Below are positions 9,492 to 19,900 of a DNA stretch of 64,000 nucleotides, piece after piece. How positions within the stretch are numbered: the first letter of the stretch is position 1; the number at the start of each line of letters is the position of its first letter. The translations under genes were made by a program, and so were the position numbers. Below the pieces are notes generated by a model. That model was given only the letters and a program-made list of their open reading frames with translations, did no database searches and was not told where the DNA came from. Location: positions 170,908 to 234,907 of the forward strand of contig NZ_JAAALE010000004.1 in assembly GCF_009905735.1 (NCBI RefSeq), read 5' to 3'. Source of the stretch: Porphyrobacter sp. SLTP (lineage in GTDB: Bacteria; Pseudomonadota; Alphaproteobacteria; Sphingomonadales; Sphingomonadaceae).

Positions 9492-9737
9492 ATGAAGCCC
9501 TATCTCTTCGCGATGGCCATCGGTCTCATGGTCGGCGCCATCTACAGCCTGCTCGGCACACGATCGCCAGCTCCCCCCGCGATCGCACTGCTGGGACTGC
9601 TCGGCATGTTGCTGGGCGAACAGGCCGTTCCGCTGGCGAAGCGGGTGCTGCGTGGGCAGGAGGTCGCTTTGTTCTGGAAGACCGAATGCGCCGAGCGGGT
9701 CACGGGATTGCCCCGTCCCGAAGACGATACGCCATGA
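9492..9737 (+). CDS. XapX-domain small membrane protein (DUF1427)
   Basis: 81 residues with two predicted membrane helices. The conserved XapX signature is MAIGLMVGAIYSLLGTRSPAPPAIALLGLLGMLLGEQ (positions 8-44, quoted here only for its key GxxxGxxYxLLGxRSPAPP core). The C-terminal 30 residues are soluble. The function of this family is not established; it often sits beside amidohydrolase and isochorismatase genes. RBS CTGGAGCC lies upstream, and the stop overlaps the next start (ATGA at 9734). Confidence 0.85.
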   Translation: MKPYLFAMAIGLMVGAIYSLLGTRSPAPPAIALLGLLGMLLGEQAVPLAKRVLRGQEVALFWKTECAERVTGLPRPEDDTP

Positions 9738-11683
9738 CCGCCTCGCGCCGCGAAGCAATCGCCGCCGCTCTCGGCGCATCGGCGGCTTCGCTGCTCCCCG
9801 GCGCGTTGCTGGCCCGAACCAAGGCAGGCCTACCCATGCACTGCGACATCATCATCGTGAATGCGCGCATTACCACGCTCGACCGGGAGAACCCGGTGGC
9901 AGAGGCAGTAGCGATCCGCGATGGCTGCTTCCTCGCGGTCGGCTCCGAAGCGGAGGTGCGCGCAGCCGCACCCGAGGCGACTGTGATCGATGCTGGCGGG
10001 CGCCGCCTGATCCCCGGCCTCATCGACAGTCACATGCACATCATCCGTGGCGGCTTGAACTTCAACATGGAACTGCGCTGGGACGGGGTCCCGACGCTCG
10101 CCGATGCCATGGCGATGCTGAAGCGCCAGGTGGACCGCACTCCGGCCCCGCAATGGGTGCGCGTGGTCGGCGGATTTACCGAGCACCAGTTTGCAGAAAA
10201 GCGCCTCCCGACCCTCGCCGAGATCAACGCGATTGCGCCTGACACGCCGGTTTTCATCCTCCACCTTTATGACCGCGCGCTGCTCAACGCGGCAGCGTTG
10301 CGGGTGGTGGGCTATGGCAAGGACACGCCCGATCCGCCCGGCGGCCAGATCATGCGCGACGGTGCAGGCAACCCCACCGGGCTGCTGCTCGCCCATCCCA
10401 ACGCGACGATCCTCTATTCCACCCTCGCCAAGGGGCCCAAACTGCCCGAAGAGTACCAGATCAACTCCACCTGCCACTTCATGCGCGAAGTGAACGCGCT
10501 TGGGGTCACCAGCGTGATCGATGCAGGCGGGGGTTTCCAGAACTATCCCGACGATTACCGAGTGATCGAAAAGCTGCACAGCGACGGCCAGCTTACCGTC
10601 CGCATCAGCTACAACCTGTTCACCCAGAAGCCGAAAGAGGAGCTGGCCGACTTTGCCGGATGGGCCAGGCAGGTCACTCCCGGGCAGGGAGACGACACCT
10701 ACCGCCACAATGGTGCGGGCGAAATGTTGGTCTACTCCGCCGCCGATTTCGAGGATTTCCGCGTCGCGCGGCCCGATATGCCACCAAGCATGGAGGGCGA
10801 TCTGGAACCAGTGATCCGCCTGCTCGCCGAACACCGCTGGCCGTGGCGGATGCACGCGACCTATGACGAGACGATCACCCGTGCGCTCGACGTGTTCGAG
10901 ACGGTCGACCGCGACATTCCGCTCAGCGGCATCAACTGGTTCTTCGACCACGCCGAGACCATCAGCGACCGCAACATTGATCGTATCGCTGCTCTCGGCG
11001 GCGGGATCGCGGTGCAGCACCGCATGGCCTTTCAGGGTGAATATTTCGTCGAACGTTACGGCGCCCGCGCCGCTGAGCGCACCCCCCCGATTGCGCGGAT
11101 GATTGCAGCGGGCCTGCCGGTGGGCGCTGGCACCGATGCGACGCGGGTGGCGAGTTACAACCCCTGGGTTTCGCTGGCGTGGCTGGTGACCGGCCAGACC
11201 GTCGGCGGCCTGTCGCTTTATCCCGGGAGCAATCGCGTCAGCCGGGAGAAGGCCCTCAGGATGTGGACGCACGAAAACACATGGTTTTCGAGCGAGGTCG
11301 GCAAAAAGGGCCAGATCAGGACCGGGCAGTTGGCGGATTGCGCGCTGCTGTCCGACGACTTTTTTACGGTTCCCGAGGCTGAGATCGCGCAGATCCGTTC
11401 GGTCCTGACGCTGCTGGGAGGGGCGGTGGTGCATGGCGAGGGTGACTTCGCGCCGCTCGCACCCGATCTGCCCCCGGCGATGCCGGATTGGTCTCCTGTC
11501 CGGGTGTTCGGCGGTCATTACCGTGAGCAGTCCCATGCCGCTGCTCTCGCCACTGCCTGTGGCTGCGCCTCGGCTTGCGGCGTGCATGGCCACGATCACG
11601 CTGCGGCGCTTGGTGCGGACATCCCGGCGGGCGATGTGCAGGGCTTCTGGGGCGCGCTCGGGTGCGGGTGCTGGGCGGTCTGA
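9734..11683 (+). CDS. Amidohydrolase family protein (YtcJ-like) with Tat-type leader and Cys/His-rich tail
   Basis: 649 residues from the ATG that overlaps the XapX stop; an upstream in-frame start is less likely. The N-terminus is Tat-like (SRREAIAAALGASAASLLPG). The metal-dependent TIM-barrel hydrolase shows the HxH pair His100/His102 (LIDSHMH), a later barrel His (MHATYDE), DHAE and the catalytic-type Asp in GAGTDAT. The YtcJ group hydrolyses amide or related bonds in unknown substrates. The last 45 residues are unusual: a run of Cys and His (CGCASACGVHGHDH and GALGCGCW) that could bind metal. The next gene starts 3 bp after the stop. Confidence 0.9.
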   Translation: MTASRREAIAAALGASAASLLPGALLARTKAGLPMHCDIIIVNARITTLDRENPVAEAVAIRDGCFLAVGSEAEVRAAAPEATVIDAGGRRLIPGLIDSHMHIIRGGLNFNMELRWDGVPTLADAMAMLKRQVDRTPAPQWVRVVGGFTEHQFAEKRLPTLAEINAIAPDTPVFILHLYDRALLNAAALRVVGYGKDTPDPPGGQIMRDGAGNPTGLLLAHPNATILYSTLAKGPKLPEEYQINSTCHFMREVNALGVTSVIDAGGGFQNYPDDYRVIEKLHSDGQLTVRISYNLFTQKPKEELADFAGWARQVTPGQGDDTYRHNGAGEMLVYSAADFEDFRVARPDMPPSMEGDLEPVIRLLAEHRWPWRMHATYDETITRALDVFETVDRDIPLSGINWFFDHAETISDRNIDRIAALGGGIAVQHRMAFQGEYFVERYGARAAERTPPIARMIAAGLPVGAGTDATRVASYNPWVSLAWLVTGQTVGGLSLYPGSNRVSREKALRMWTHENTWFSSEVGKKGQIRTGQLADCALLSDDFFTVPEAEIAQIRSVLTLLGGAVVHGEGDFAPLAPDLPPAMPDWSPVRVFGGHYREQSHAAALATACGCASACGVHGHDHAAALGADIPAGDVQGFWGALGCGCWAV

Positions 11684-11686
11684 GCG

Positions 11687-12391
11687 ATGCCTGACATGCC
11701 GCTCAAGACGCCGACCCCTCTCGTCCGGCTCCTGCTGGTGCTCTCGGCCACAACCGGGATGGTCGATGCGGCCAGCATCCTCGGCATGGAGAAGGTGTTT
11801 ACCGCCAACATGACCGGCAATGTCGTGTTCGCCGCTTTCGCCGCCGTCGGAGCCGAGGGCTTTCATGCGACCTATTACATCGCTGCCCTCGGGGCGTTCA
11901 TGTCCGGTGCGCTGATCGCCGGTCGCATCTGGCGCTTGAGCGGGACGGGACGGCTCAGCCGCTGGCTGGTGATCGCGGCCACGGTCGAGAGCACAATGCT
12001 GGTGATCGCGGGGAGCCTTGCGATTCTGTTCGACCGCGCCGGGGGCGTCACGACAGCGGGCCTGACTTTGCTGATCGCGCTGACGGCGGGCGCGATGGGC
12101 TTTCGCAATGCCGTGGTACGACAGTTGAAGGTGCCCGACCTCACTACCACGGTGCTGACGCTGACGATCACCGGGCTCGCATCGGATTCGCGCCTTGCCG
12201 GGGGAGACGGGACGAATCAACGCACCCGGGTCGCGGCAGTAGGGATGATCTTCGCAGGCGCTGCCGTAGGCGCGGCACTTGTTCTTGTGTGCGGTCTCGG
12301 CCCGGCACTGCTTCTTTCCGGAGCGATCGTGCTCATGGCCACGCTGGTCTTTGCCCGGCACCCGCAGATGGCCGAGCTCGAAAAGGGATGA
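11687..12391 (+). CDS. YoaK/DUF1275-family membrane protein
   Basis: 234 residues with about six hydrophobic segments. The DUF1275 hallmarks are GMVDAASILG near residue 24 and FTANMTGNVVFAAFA near 38, with GAMGFRNAVVRQL near 135 and TTVLTLTITGLASDS. The family is widespread in bacteria and its transport substrate is unknown. It is translationally coupled on both sides: 3 bp after the amidohydrolase and an ATGA overlap with the porin-like gene. Confidence 0.88.
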   Translation: MPDMPLKTPTPLVRLLLVLSATTGMVDAASILGMEKVFTANMTGNVVFAAFAAVGAEGFHATYYIAALGAFMSGALIAGRIWRLSGTGRLSRWLVIAATVESTMLVIAGSLAILFDRAGGVTTAGLTLLIALTAGAMGFRNAVVRQLKVPDLTTTVLTLTITGLASDSRLAGGDGTNQRTRVAAVGMIFAGAAVGAALVLVCGLGPALLLSGAIVLMATLVFARHPQMAELEKG

Positions 12392-13701
12392 GACCGCGCC
12401 GGCTGCGCGCGCGGCCGACCGGTTGGCTTGGTGCAGTTCTGGCTCTGGGCTGGCCGCTGGGGCCCGCCGCGGCGCAGATAAGCGAACCTCTCTCTGCGCA
12501 GCCCCGCGCTGCCCCATCGGCAAGTGTCAGAGGTGAGGCGCGGGTGCGGTATGAGGGCTATACAGGCACCGAGTGGGGCGAGGCGCCCGATGATGGCTAT
12601 CTCTGGCTACGGCTGATGCCCTTGGCCAAGTTTGAGAGCGAGGCGGCGCAAGTCGTCATTCAGCCGATCCTCGGCTATGCCGTTGGGGTGGCTGGCGGCC
12701 CCGGCCCGGTTGATCGCACCGGGATCGACCTGCTGCAAGGCTATGCCGAGTTCAGCCACGCGCTGGACCGGGACACTCGCATTGCGGCGCGCGCTGGACG
12801 CATGCTGCTCGCCCTGGGATCGCAGCGGCTGGTCAGCACCCGTTACGGCCCCAACATCCCGCAACCCTTTGACGGCGTCACACTGCACGCGACGCGCGGC
12901 GCAGCGCGCGTTGACTTGGTCGACGCGCGTGCGGTCGCCATCGGGCCAGGCAATTTCGACGATCGCGCAGGCGGGGAACGCCGCCTGCGCAGCGTGTATT
13001 TCACTGCTGAGGCGGCGCAGGAGATCGGCTTCGATCTCTACTGGATCGGCTTTCATGACCCTGCCGCGAGGTTGGTCGAGGGGTTTGGGGCGGAGGCCCG
13101 CGATACCTTCGGCCTGCGCTTGTTCGGTGCGCGCGGGCGGGTGTCGTGGAACTGGGAGACAATGCTCCAGCGCGGCCACTTGGCTGGCCGCAGCATCCGC
13201 GCATGGTCACAGGCGACCGAGACCCTGGTTGCCTTTCCTGATGCGGCCTTGGCGCCGCAGCTGCGGCTTCGCGCCAATATCGCCAGCGGTGACCGCGCCG
13301 GAACAGGCGAGCGGCTGGAGTCCTTCAACGCCTTGTTCCCGAGGGGCCGCTACTTTGGCGAACTCACTCCGCTTGGCCCGCGCAACATCATCAACGTCAA
13401 TCCCGGCATCGTCCTCAGCCCTGCGCCCGGAATGCAGGCGGAGATCAATTTTGCCGCCTTCTGGCGCGAATCGCGAGTTGACGGGATCTATGATCTGGCC
13501 GGGCGCGCGTTGCGCCGTGGCGGGACAAGCGGAGCACGGCACATCGGCAATCTGATCGAGGCCAGCCTTGCCTATGAGCTTGGTTCCGGCGTGTCACTCG
13601 GCGCGTCGCTCGGCACTTTCACAGCCGGACGGTTCCTGCGGGACACCGGGCGGGGAGACACCATTCTCATGCTTGCCGCGGAGGCCACTTGGCGGTTCTG
13701 A
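12388..13701 (+). CDS. Alginate-export-type outer-membrane beta-barrel protein
   Basis: 437 residues from the ATG overlapping the YoaK stop. The leader is Arg-rich then hydrophobic and ends GPAAAQ. The mature part has alternating polar/aromatic strands (LWLRLMPLAKFE, RIAARAGRMLLALGSQRL, GFDLYWIGFHDP) and ends in TWRF with the terminal Phe usual for outer-membrane barrels. The motif GRMLLALGSQRLVSTRYGPN resembles the alginate_exp family (AlgE-like porins). Inference: it gives the operon an outer-membrane exit or entry route. Nothing here indicates alginate synthesis. It is the last gene of the seven-gene operon. Confidence 0.85.
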   Translation: MRPRRLRARPTGWLGAVLALGWPLGPAAAQISEPLSAQPRAAPSASVRGEARVRYEGYTGTEWGEAPDDGYLWLRLMPLAKFESEAAQVVIQPILGYAVGVAGGPGPVDRTGIDLLQGYAEFSHALDRDTRIAARAGRMLLALGSQRLVSTRYGPNIPQPFDGVTLHATRGAARVDLVDARAVAIGPGNFDDRAGGERRLRSVYFTAEAAQEIGFDLYWIGFHDPAARLVEGFGAEARDTFGLRLFGARGRVSWNWETMLQRGHLAGRSIRAWSQATETLVAFPDAALAPQLRLRANIASGDRAGTGERLESFNALFPRGRYFGELTPLGPRNIINVNPGIVLSPAPGMQAEINFAAFWRESRVDGIYDLAGRALRRGGTSGARHIGNLIEASLAYELGSGVSLGASLGTFTAGRFLRDTGRGDTILMLAAEATWRF

Positions 13702-13965
13702 GCCATGCCATGTTCGCATGCCGCAGACGCGCGCGGATGATGCTGACGCCCACGTAGCGGAGCAAGCCAGACAAGGACATCGCGCATGATTCAAACCATC
13801 GACATCGCGCGATCGCATCTCAAGGCTGAACGTGCCTCATTGAGTAATAAAACCTTAGATTTTGCTGGAAACGTCGGTAGGAATGCGTTTGGCTGACTCA
13901 TTGTCGACGAGTGGTTCTGAGTGCTTGGCGAAGGCAGCGGCTACGATAGGTTTTTTGGGGGGAAT
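13702..13965. promoter_or_regulatory. Upstream region of the giant surface-protein gene
   Basis: 264 bp between the porin-type gene and the giant gene. It contains an AT-rich patch (GAGTAATAAAACCTTAGA, 13842-13859) in otherwise GC-rich DNA, as expected of a promoter. It is followed by GATTTTGCTGGAA (13858-13870), which recurs exactly at 26598-26610 ahead of the tail-collar genes. No hairpin terminator for the preceding operon was seen. Confidence 0.4.
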
Positions 13966-16900
13966 ATGATCACATCGAATGGCGGGGGCGCTTTTGGCGC
14001 GGTGAGCATTTCCGAAGGCCAATCGTTGGTCACGCAAGTGGCGGCGAGCGGCACCCCCGGCGTCACCATCACCTATGCGATCACCGGCGGAGCTGATGCA
14101 GGCCGATTCGCGATCAACCCTGTGACCGGTCAGCTGAGCTTCGTGGCGGCTCCGGACTTCGAGACGCCAGACGACAGTGATGGTGATAATCTCTACGAGG
14201 TGATCGTCAGCGCCAGCGATGGCAGCTTCACCGATAGCCAGACCCTGAACGTGAGCGTGGCTGACCGCGGCGTTGCAGCCAGACTGATTGCGCCCGATGG
14301 CTTTGCGGGCGGGGTTGGCGGGACCACCGCGGTGTTCCTGACCTCGGGTTTTCAGGACATCACGATCATCGATGCGCCGGGCACAGTTACGCTGAGCGGC
14401 GCGCCGGGCGGGGATGATATCATCCGCTTTGCAGGCGAGGCGAGCGGCTACACCATCACCCGTGTCGGCTCGCGCGTCGAGATTGCCGATGGAGATACGC
14501 GGGTCAGCATTCCGGTGAGCCCCACCGGCATCAACGTCGTGTTTGCCGATGGGCCGCGCACGCTCGTAATCGCAGGCAACGAGGTGCGGATCGGCGGTCA
14601 AGTGGCGACCAACACTGCCGCGGCGATCACGGCCCCGGCCGAAGCGGGACCGTTGCCTGACCTTGCGGATACCGATGCGCGCGGGCGGCTGATCGTCGCC
14701 GAAGGCTCGCCGGTCATCGTCGATGGCAACGTCGATGTGTTCGGCACCAGCTTCGATGCCGAGACCCTTACCATTAAAGGCGGGGACGTTGCGATCCGCG
14801 GCGGCTTTACCGGCGGCAATGACACCATCGGGTTCGATCAGCCGGCGAGTGCCTACACGGCGGTCCGGGTCGGCAGCATTGTCATCATCGAAGGCGGTGA
14901 TACCCGCGTCAGCATCCCGATCAGCCCGGGCGGCGTGAACCTGCTGTTCGGTAGCGACCAACGCCTGCTCCGCCTCGATACCGATACGGGCCAGATCGTG
15001 CTTGGTGACTTTGTAATCACCAACACGCCCCAGCAGTTGGGCGCGTCTGACACCAACCCGGTCATCGACCTGGCCGATCTGGATGGCAGCAATGGCTTTG
15101 TCATCCCCGGGCTCGAGGCGGACGACCTTGCTGGCCGCTCCGTGTCCTCGGGCGGCGATATCAACGGCGATGGGTTCGATGACCTGATTATCGGCGCCTA
15201 CGGCGCTGACCCTGACGGCAAGAGCTTTGCGGGCACCAGCTATGTCGTGTTCGGCAAGGCTGGCGGCTTTGGCACGCGCTTTGACCTTGCCAGCCTGGAT
15301 GGCAGCAATGGCTTTGCGCTTCCCGGGATCGATGCGTTCGACAATAGCGGCTTCTCTGTAGCATCAGCCGGCGACCTCAATGGCGATGGCTTGGCTGATC
15401 TGATCATTGGTGCACCCGGCGGTGATCCCAGTGGCTCGGCCTCTGGCGAGAGCTATGTGGTTTTCGGCCGAACTGGCGGCTTTGGGGCAAGTCTTGATCT
15501 TGCCAGCCTCAATGGCGCTACCGGGTTCCGGATCGAAGGGACAGGCAACGGCGATGAGAGCGGCTTTGCCGTCTCTGCGGCGGGTGATGTCAATGGCGAT
15601 GGGTTTGATGATCTCCTGATCGGCGCCTACCGCGCGGATGCCGATGGCAAGCTTGTCGCGGGCGAGAGCTATGTCGTCTTCGGTAAGGCGAGCGGCTTTG
15701 GAGCAAGCCTTGATCTTGCCAACCTCAATGGCGCCAACGGATTCCGGGTCGACGGGATCAATGCAGGCGATCAGAGCGGATTTTCGGTATCGGCGGCGGG
15801 CGATGTCAACGGCGATGGCCTTGATGACCTCGTCATCGGTGCGCCAGAGGCGAGCAGCGGCGCAGGCGCTGCCTATGTTCTGTTCGGCCTGACCACTGGG
15901 TTTGGTTCCAGCATCGACCTTGCCAGCCTCAATGGCACCAATGGCTTTGCCCTCACCGGGATCGCTGCAGGCGATAATGCCGGCTTTGCCGTCTCTTCGG
16001 TGGGCGATCTCAATGGCGACGGCTTCGATGATCTCGTCGTCGGCGCGATCTTTGCCGATGGCACTGCTGGCGCAAGCTATGTGGTGTTCGGTTCAGGCGC
16101 CGGATTTGCGCCGAGCATTGATCTGGCCAGCCTCAATGGCACCAATGGTTTCCGGATTGGCGGCGTTGATACCGGCGACCAGGCCGGTTTTGCGGTCTCC
16201 TCCGCCGGGGACCTGAATGGCGACGGGTTTGACGATCTGGTCGTCGGCGCGCGCTATGGCGATCCTGCCGTCACCAATGCAGGCGAGGCCTATGTGGTGC
16301 TCGGCAAGGCTGGTGGGTTCGGCACGAACCTTGACCTTGCCGGGCTTGACGGCAGCAATGGGTTCCGGATCGATGGCATTGCTCTGCGTGATCAGGCGGG
16401 CTTTGATGTCGCCTCCGCAGGCGACCTCGACGGCGACGGGTTCGATGATCTGATCATCGGTGCGCCGTTCGCCGATGTCGGAAGCACCGCGGATGCCGGA
16501 CAGAGCTATGTGATCTTCGGCGGCAATACCGGAACCGAAGTTACGGCCTCGGTTCGCAAGGCTGGCACTGTCGGCACCGATCTTTTCACAGGCAAGGCCG
16601 GGAGCGACAGTTTCACCAAAATCGGCGCAGGCGATGTGGTGCGCGGCGGAGCAGGCGATGACCGGATCGGTGTCAAGGCAACCAGCTTTGCCGATATCCG
16701 CGGCGGCCATGGCTTCGATACGCTCGGCCTCGACGGCGCTGGCCTGACGCTTGATCTCACAACCAGGCCTGGCCCCAAGCTGGACTCGATCGAAGCGATT
16801 GATCTGACCGGCACCGGCAATAACCGTCTGATCGTGGACGCGCAGAGCATTGCCCGGCTCAGCGATGCACGCAGCGATGGCAAGACGACCCTCATCGTCA

Positions 16901-19900
16901 TGGGCACTGAAGGGGACGAGATCGACGCCATCGACTTCGTACTCGCGGGCAGTGAGGTCATTGATGGTGTCGCCTATAATGTGTTCGAGCAAGGCAATGC
17001 CCGGCTTCTGGCCGAGGTCGGCGTTGCGGTAACGGTCAACAACCCGCCTGTGATCGTGTCGGGTGCGACTGCAACGGCCCTTGAGAACCAGACATCCGCT
17101 TACGTCGCAGTGGCCACAGATCCCGAAGGCGACGCCGTCACCTTCAGCCTGTCGGGCACCGATGCAGCGCTGTTCAACCTCGACAGCGCCACAGGTGTCG
17201 TCTCGTTCAAGACGGCGCCCAACTTTGAAGCGCCGACTGATAGCAATGGCGACAACCAGTACCAGATCGTCGTGACCGCCACCGACGGCGAGGACAGCTC
17301 AGTCCAAGCGGTCACCATCAGCGTCGCCAATGTGAACGAGGCACCGACAGTGACCTCGGGTGCGACCGCGACCGTCAACGAGAACCAGACCGCTGCTTAT
17401 ACTGCAACCGCCACGGATCCCGATGCAGGCACGACACTCACCTACAGCCTGTTGGGTGCGGATGCGGCGCTGTTCGAGATTAGCGCAGCCGGCGTTGTGA
17501 CGTTCAAGGCTGCGCCCAACTTCGAGGCGCCGGCTGATGCGGGGGCCAACAACCAGTACAACTTCATCGTCACGGCCACTGATGTGGGCGGCCTGAGCGA
17601 CGACCAGGCGGTTGCGATCACGGTTGCAAACGTCAACGAGGCCCCCACGGCGGTTGCCTTGAACAACCAGGTCACGACGCGGGCGGAGAACAGTCCGTCA
17701 GTGGCGGCGGTGAAGGTTGCGGACATCGCAATCACCGACGATGCGCTGGGGACCAACACGATCACTCTGACCGGCGCAGATGCGGCGTCGTTCGAGGTGG
17801 TCGGGACAGAGTTGCGGCTGAAGGCCGGCGTCGCCCTGAACTTCGAGGCGAAGTCGAGTTACAACGTGACGGTCAACGTCGCGGACAATAGCCTCGGTGC
17901 GCCTGCAGTCGCTACAAACTACACGCTCACGGTCACCGATGTGAACGAAGCCCCCACGGCGGTAGCGTTGAACAATCAGGTCACGACGCGAGCGGAGAAC
18001 AGCCCGTCAGTGGCGGCAGTCAAGGTTGCGGACATCGCGATCACCGATGATGCGCTGGGGACCGAAACGGTAACGCTGACCGGCGCGGATGCGGGCTTCT
18101 TCGAGGTGGTCGGGACAGAGCTGCGGCTGAAGGCCGGGACCGCGCTGAACTTCGAAGCGAAGTCCACCTACAGTGTTACGGTCAACGTGGCGGATACGAC
18201 GATTCCTGGCTCCACACCGGTCACGGCCAGCTACACGCTCACGGTCACCGATGTGAACGAGGCGCCGACCGTGACCTCGGCTGCGACGGCCACGGTCGAT
18301 GAGAACCAGACCGCCGCCTACACCACCACTGCGACGGACCCCGACGCAAGCACGACGCTGACCTACAGCCTGTCGGGCACCGATCGCGAACTGTTCAACA
18401 TCGACAGCGCCACCGGCGTGGTGACGTTCAAGGTTGCGCCCAACTTCGAGGCACCGGCCGATGCTGGCGCCAACAACCAGTACGACATCACCGTTCGGGC
18501 AACCGACAATGGCAACCCGGCGCTGTTCGACGATCAGGCGGTCACCGTCACCGTCGCCGATGTGCAGGAACAGCTAATTATCGACCTGACCACGCTCACA
18601 GTAGCGCAGGGCTTCATCATTCAGGGCGATATAGCTATTGGCCGAGCCGCATACTCGGTGTCCTCGGCGGGCGATGTCAATGGCGACGGGTTTGCGGACC
18701 TAATTGTCGGGGCTATTGGCGGCGTAGGCGGAACCTCAGCTGGCGAGGCCTATGTGGTGTTCGGCAAGGCCAGCGGGTTTGGCAGTCCGGTGACCATTGA
18801 TGGCGTAACCCGCCAGGTGATCGACCTGGCCACGCTCACCGCGACGGAGGGTTTTGTCGTCCAGGGCGATGCAGCGTTTGACCGAGTCGGATACTCGGTG
18901 TCCTCGGCGGGCGATGTTAATGGCGATGGGTTCGCTGACCTGATCGTCGGGGCATTTGATGGCGATGATGGCGGCAGCAACGCCGGCGAGGCCTATGTGG
19001 TGTTTGGCAAAGCGAGCGGCTTTGGCACCGCTGTCGGCGGGCGCCAGGTAATAGATCTCACCAGCCTCAGCGCGGTGCAGGGCTTCATCATCCAGGGCGA
19101 TGCGGCATTTGACTCGGCAGGCCGCTCCGTATCGGCGGCGGGCGATGTCAATGGCGACGGGTTTGACGATCTGATCGTAGGCGCGCCCTTCGGCAGTGAT
19201 GGCGGCAGCCTTGCGGGCGAGGCCTATGTGGTGTTCGGCGGGTCGAATGGGTTTGGCACGGCCGATGGTGCAGGACGCCGGGTGATCGACCTAACCAGCC
19301 TGAGCGCGGCGCAGGGCTTCATCATCCAGGGCGATGCGGCGTATGACTCGGCAGGCCGCTCCGTATCGGCGGCGGGCGATGTCAATGGCGACGGGTTTGA
19401 CGATCTGATTGTTGGCGCGCCCTTCGGCGGTGATGGCGGCAGCCTTGCGGGCGAGGCCTATGTGGTGTTCGGCGGGTCGAATGGGTTTGGCACGGCCGAT
19501 GGTGCAGGACGCCAGGTCATTGACCTCGCCAGCCTTACGGCCGCCCAAGGATTCATCATTCAGGGCGATACGGCTGATGACGGAGCCGGGCGTTCCGTGT
19601 CGAGCGCGGGTGATATCAATGGCGACGGGTTTGATGACCTGATCGTCGGGGCTGCCGGTGGCGATGATGGCGGCTATTCCGCCGGCGAGGCCTATGTGGT
19701 GTTTGGATCAGCGAGCGGGTTTGGCAACGCCGATGGAGCAGGTCGCCGGGTGATCGATCTGACCACGCTGACAGCGGTGCAAGGTTTCATCATCCAGGGC
19801 GATGTCACTGGTGACCAAGCAGGCTTCTCGGTATCGGTGGCAGGCGACGTCAATGGCGACGGGTTCGCTGACCTGATTGTCGGGGCACGTAGCGGCGATG

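Noticed and set aside
9830..12523. Reverse open frame of 897 codons across the amidohydrolase and YoaK genes
   Set aside because: The forward strand holds two recognised families with coupled starts; the reverse reading is Arg/Gly/His-rich and matches no family.
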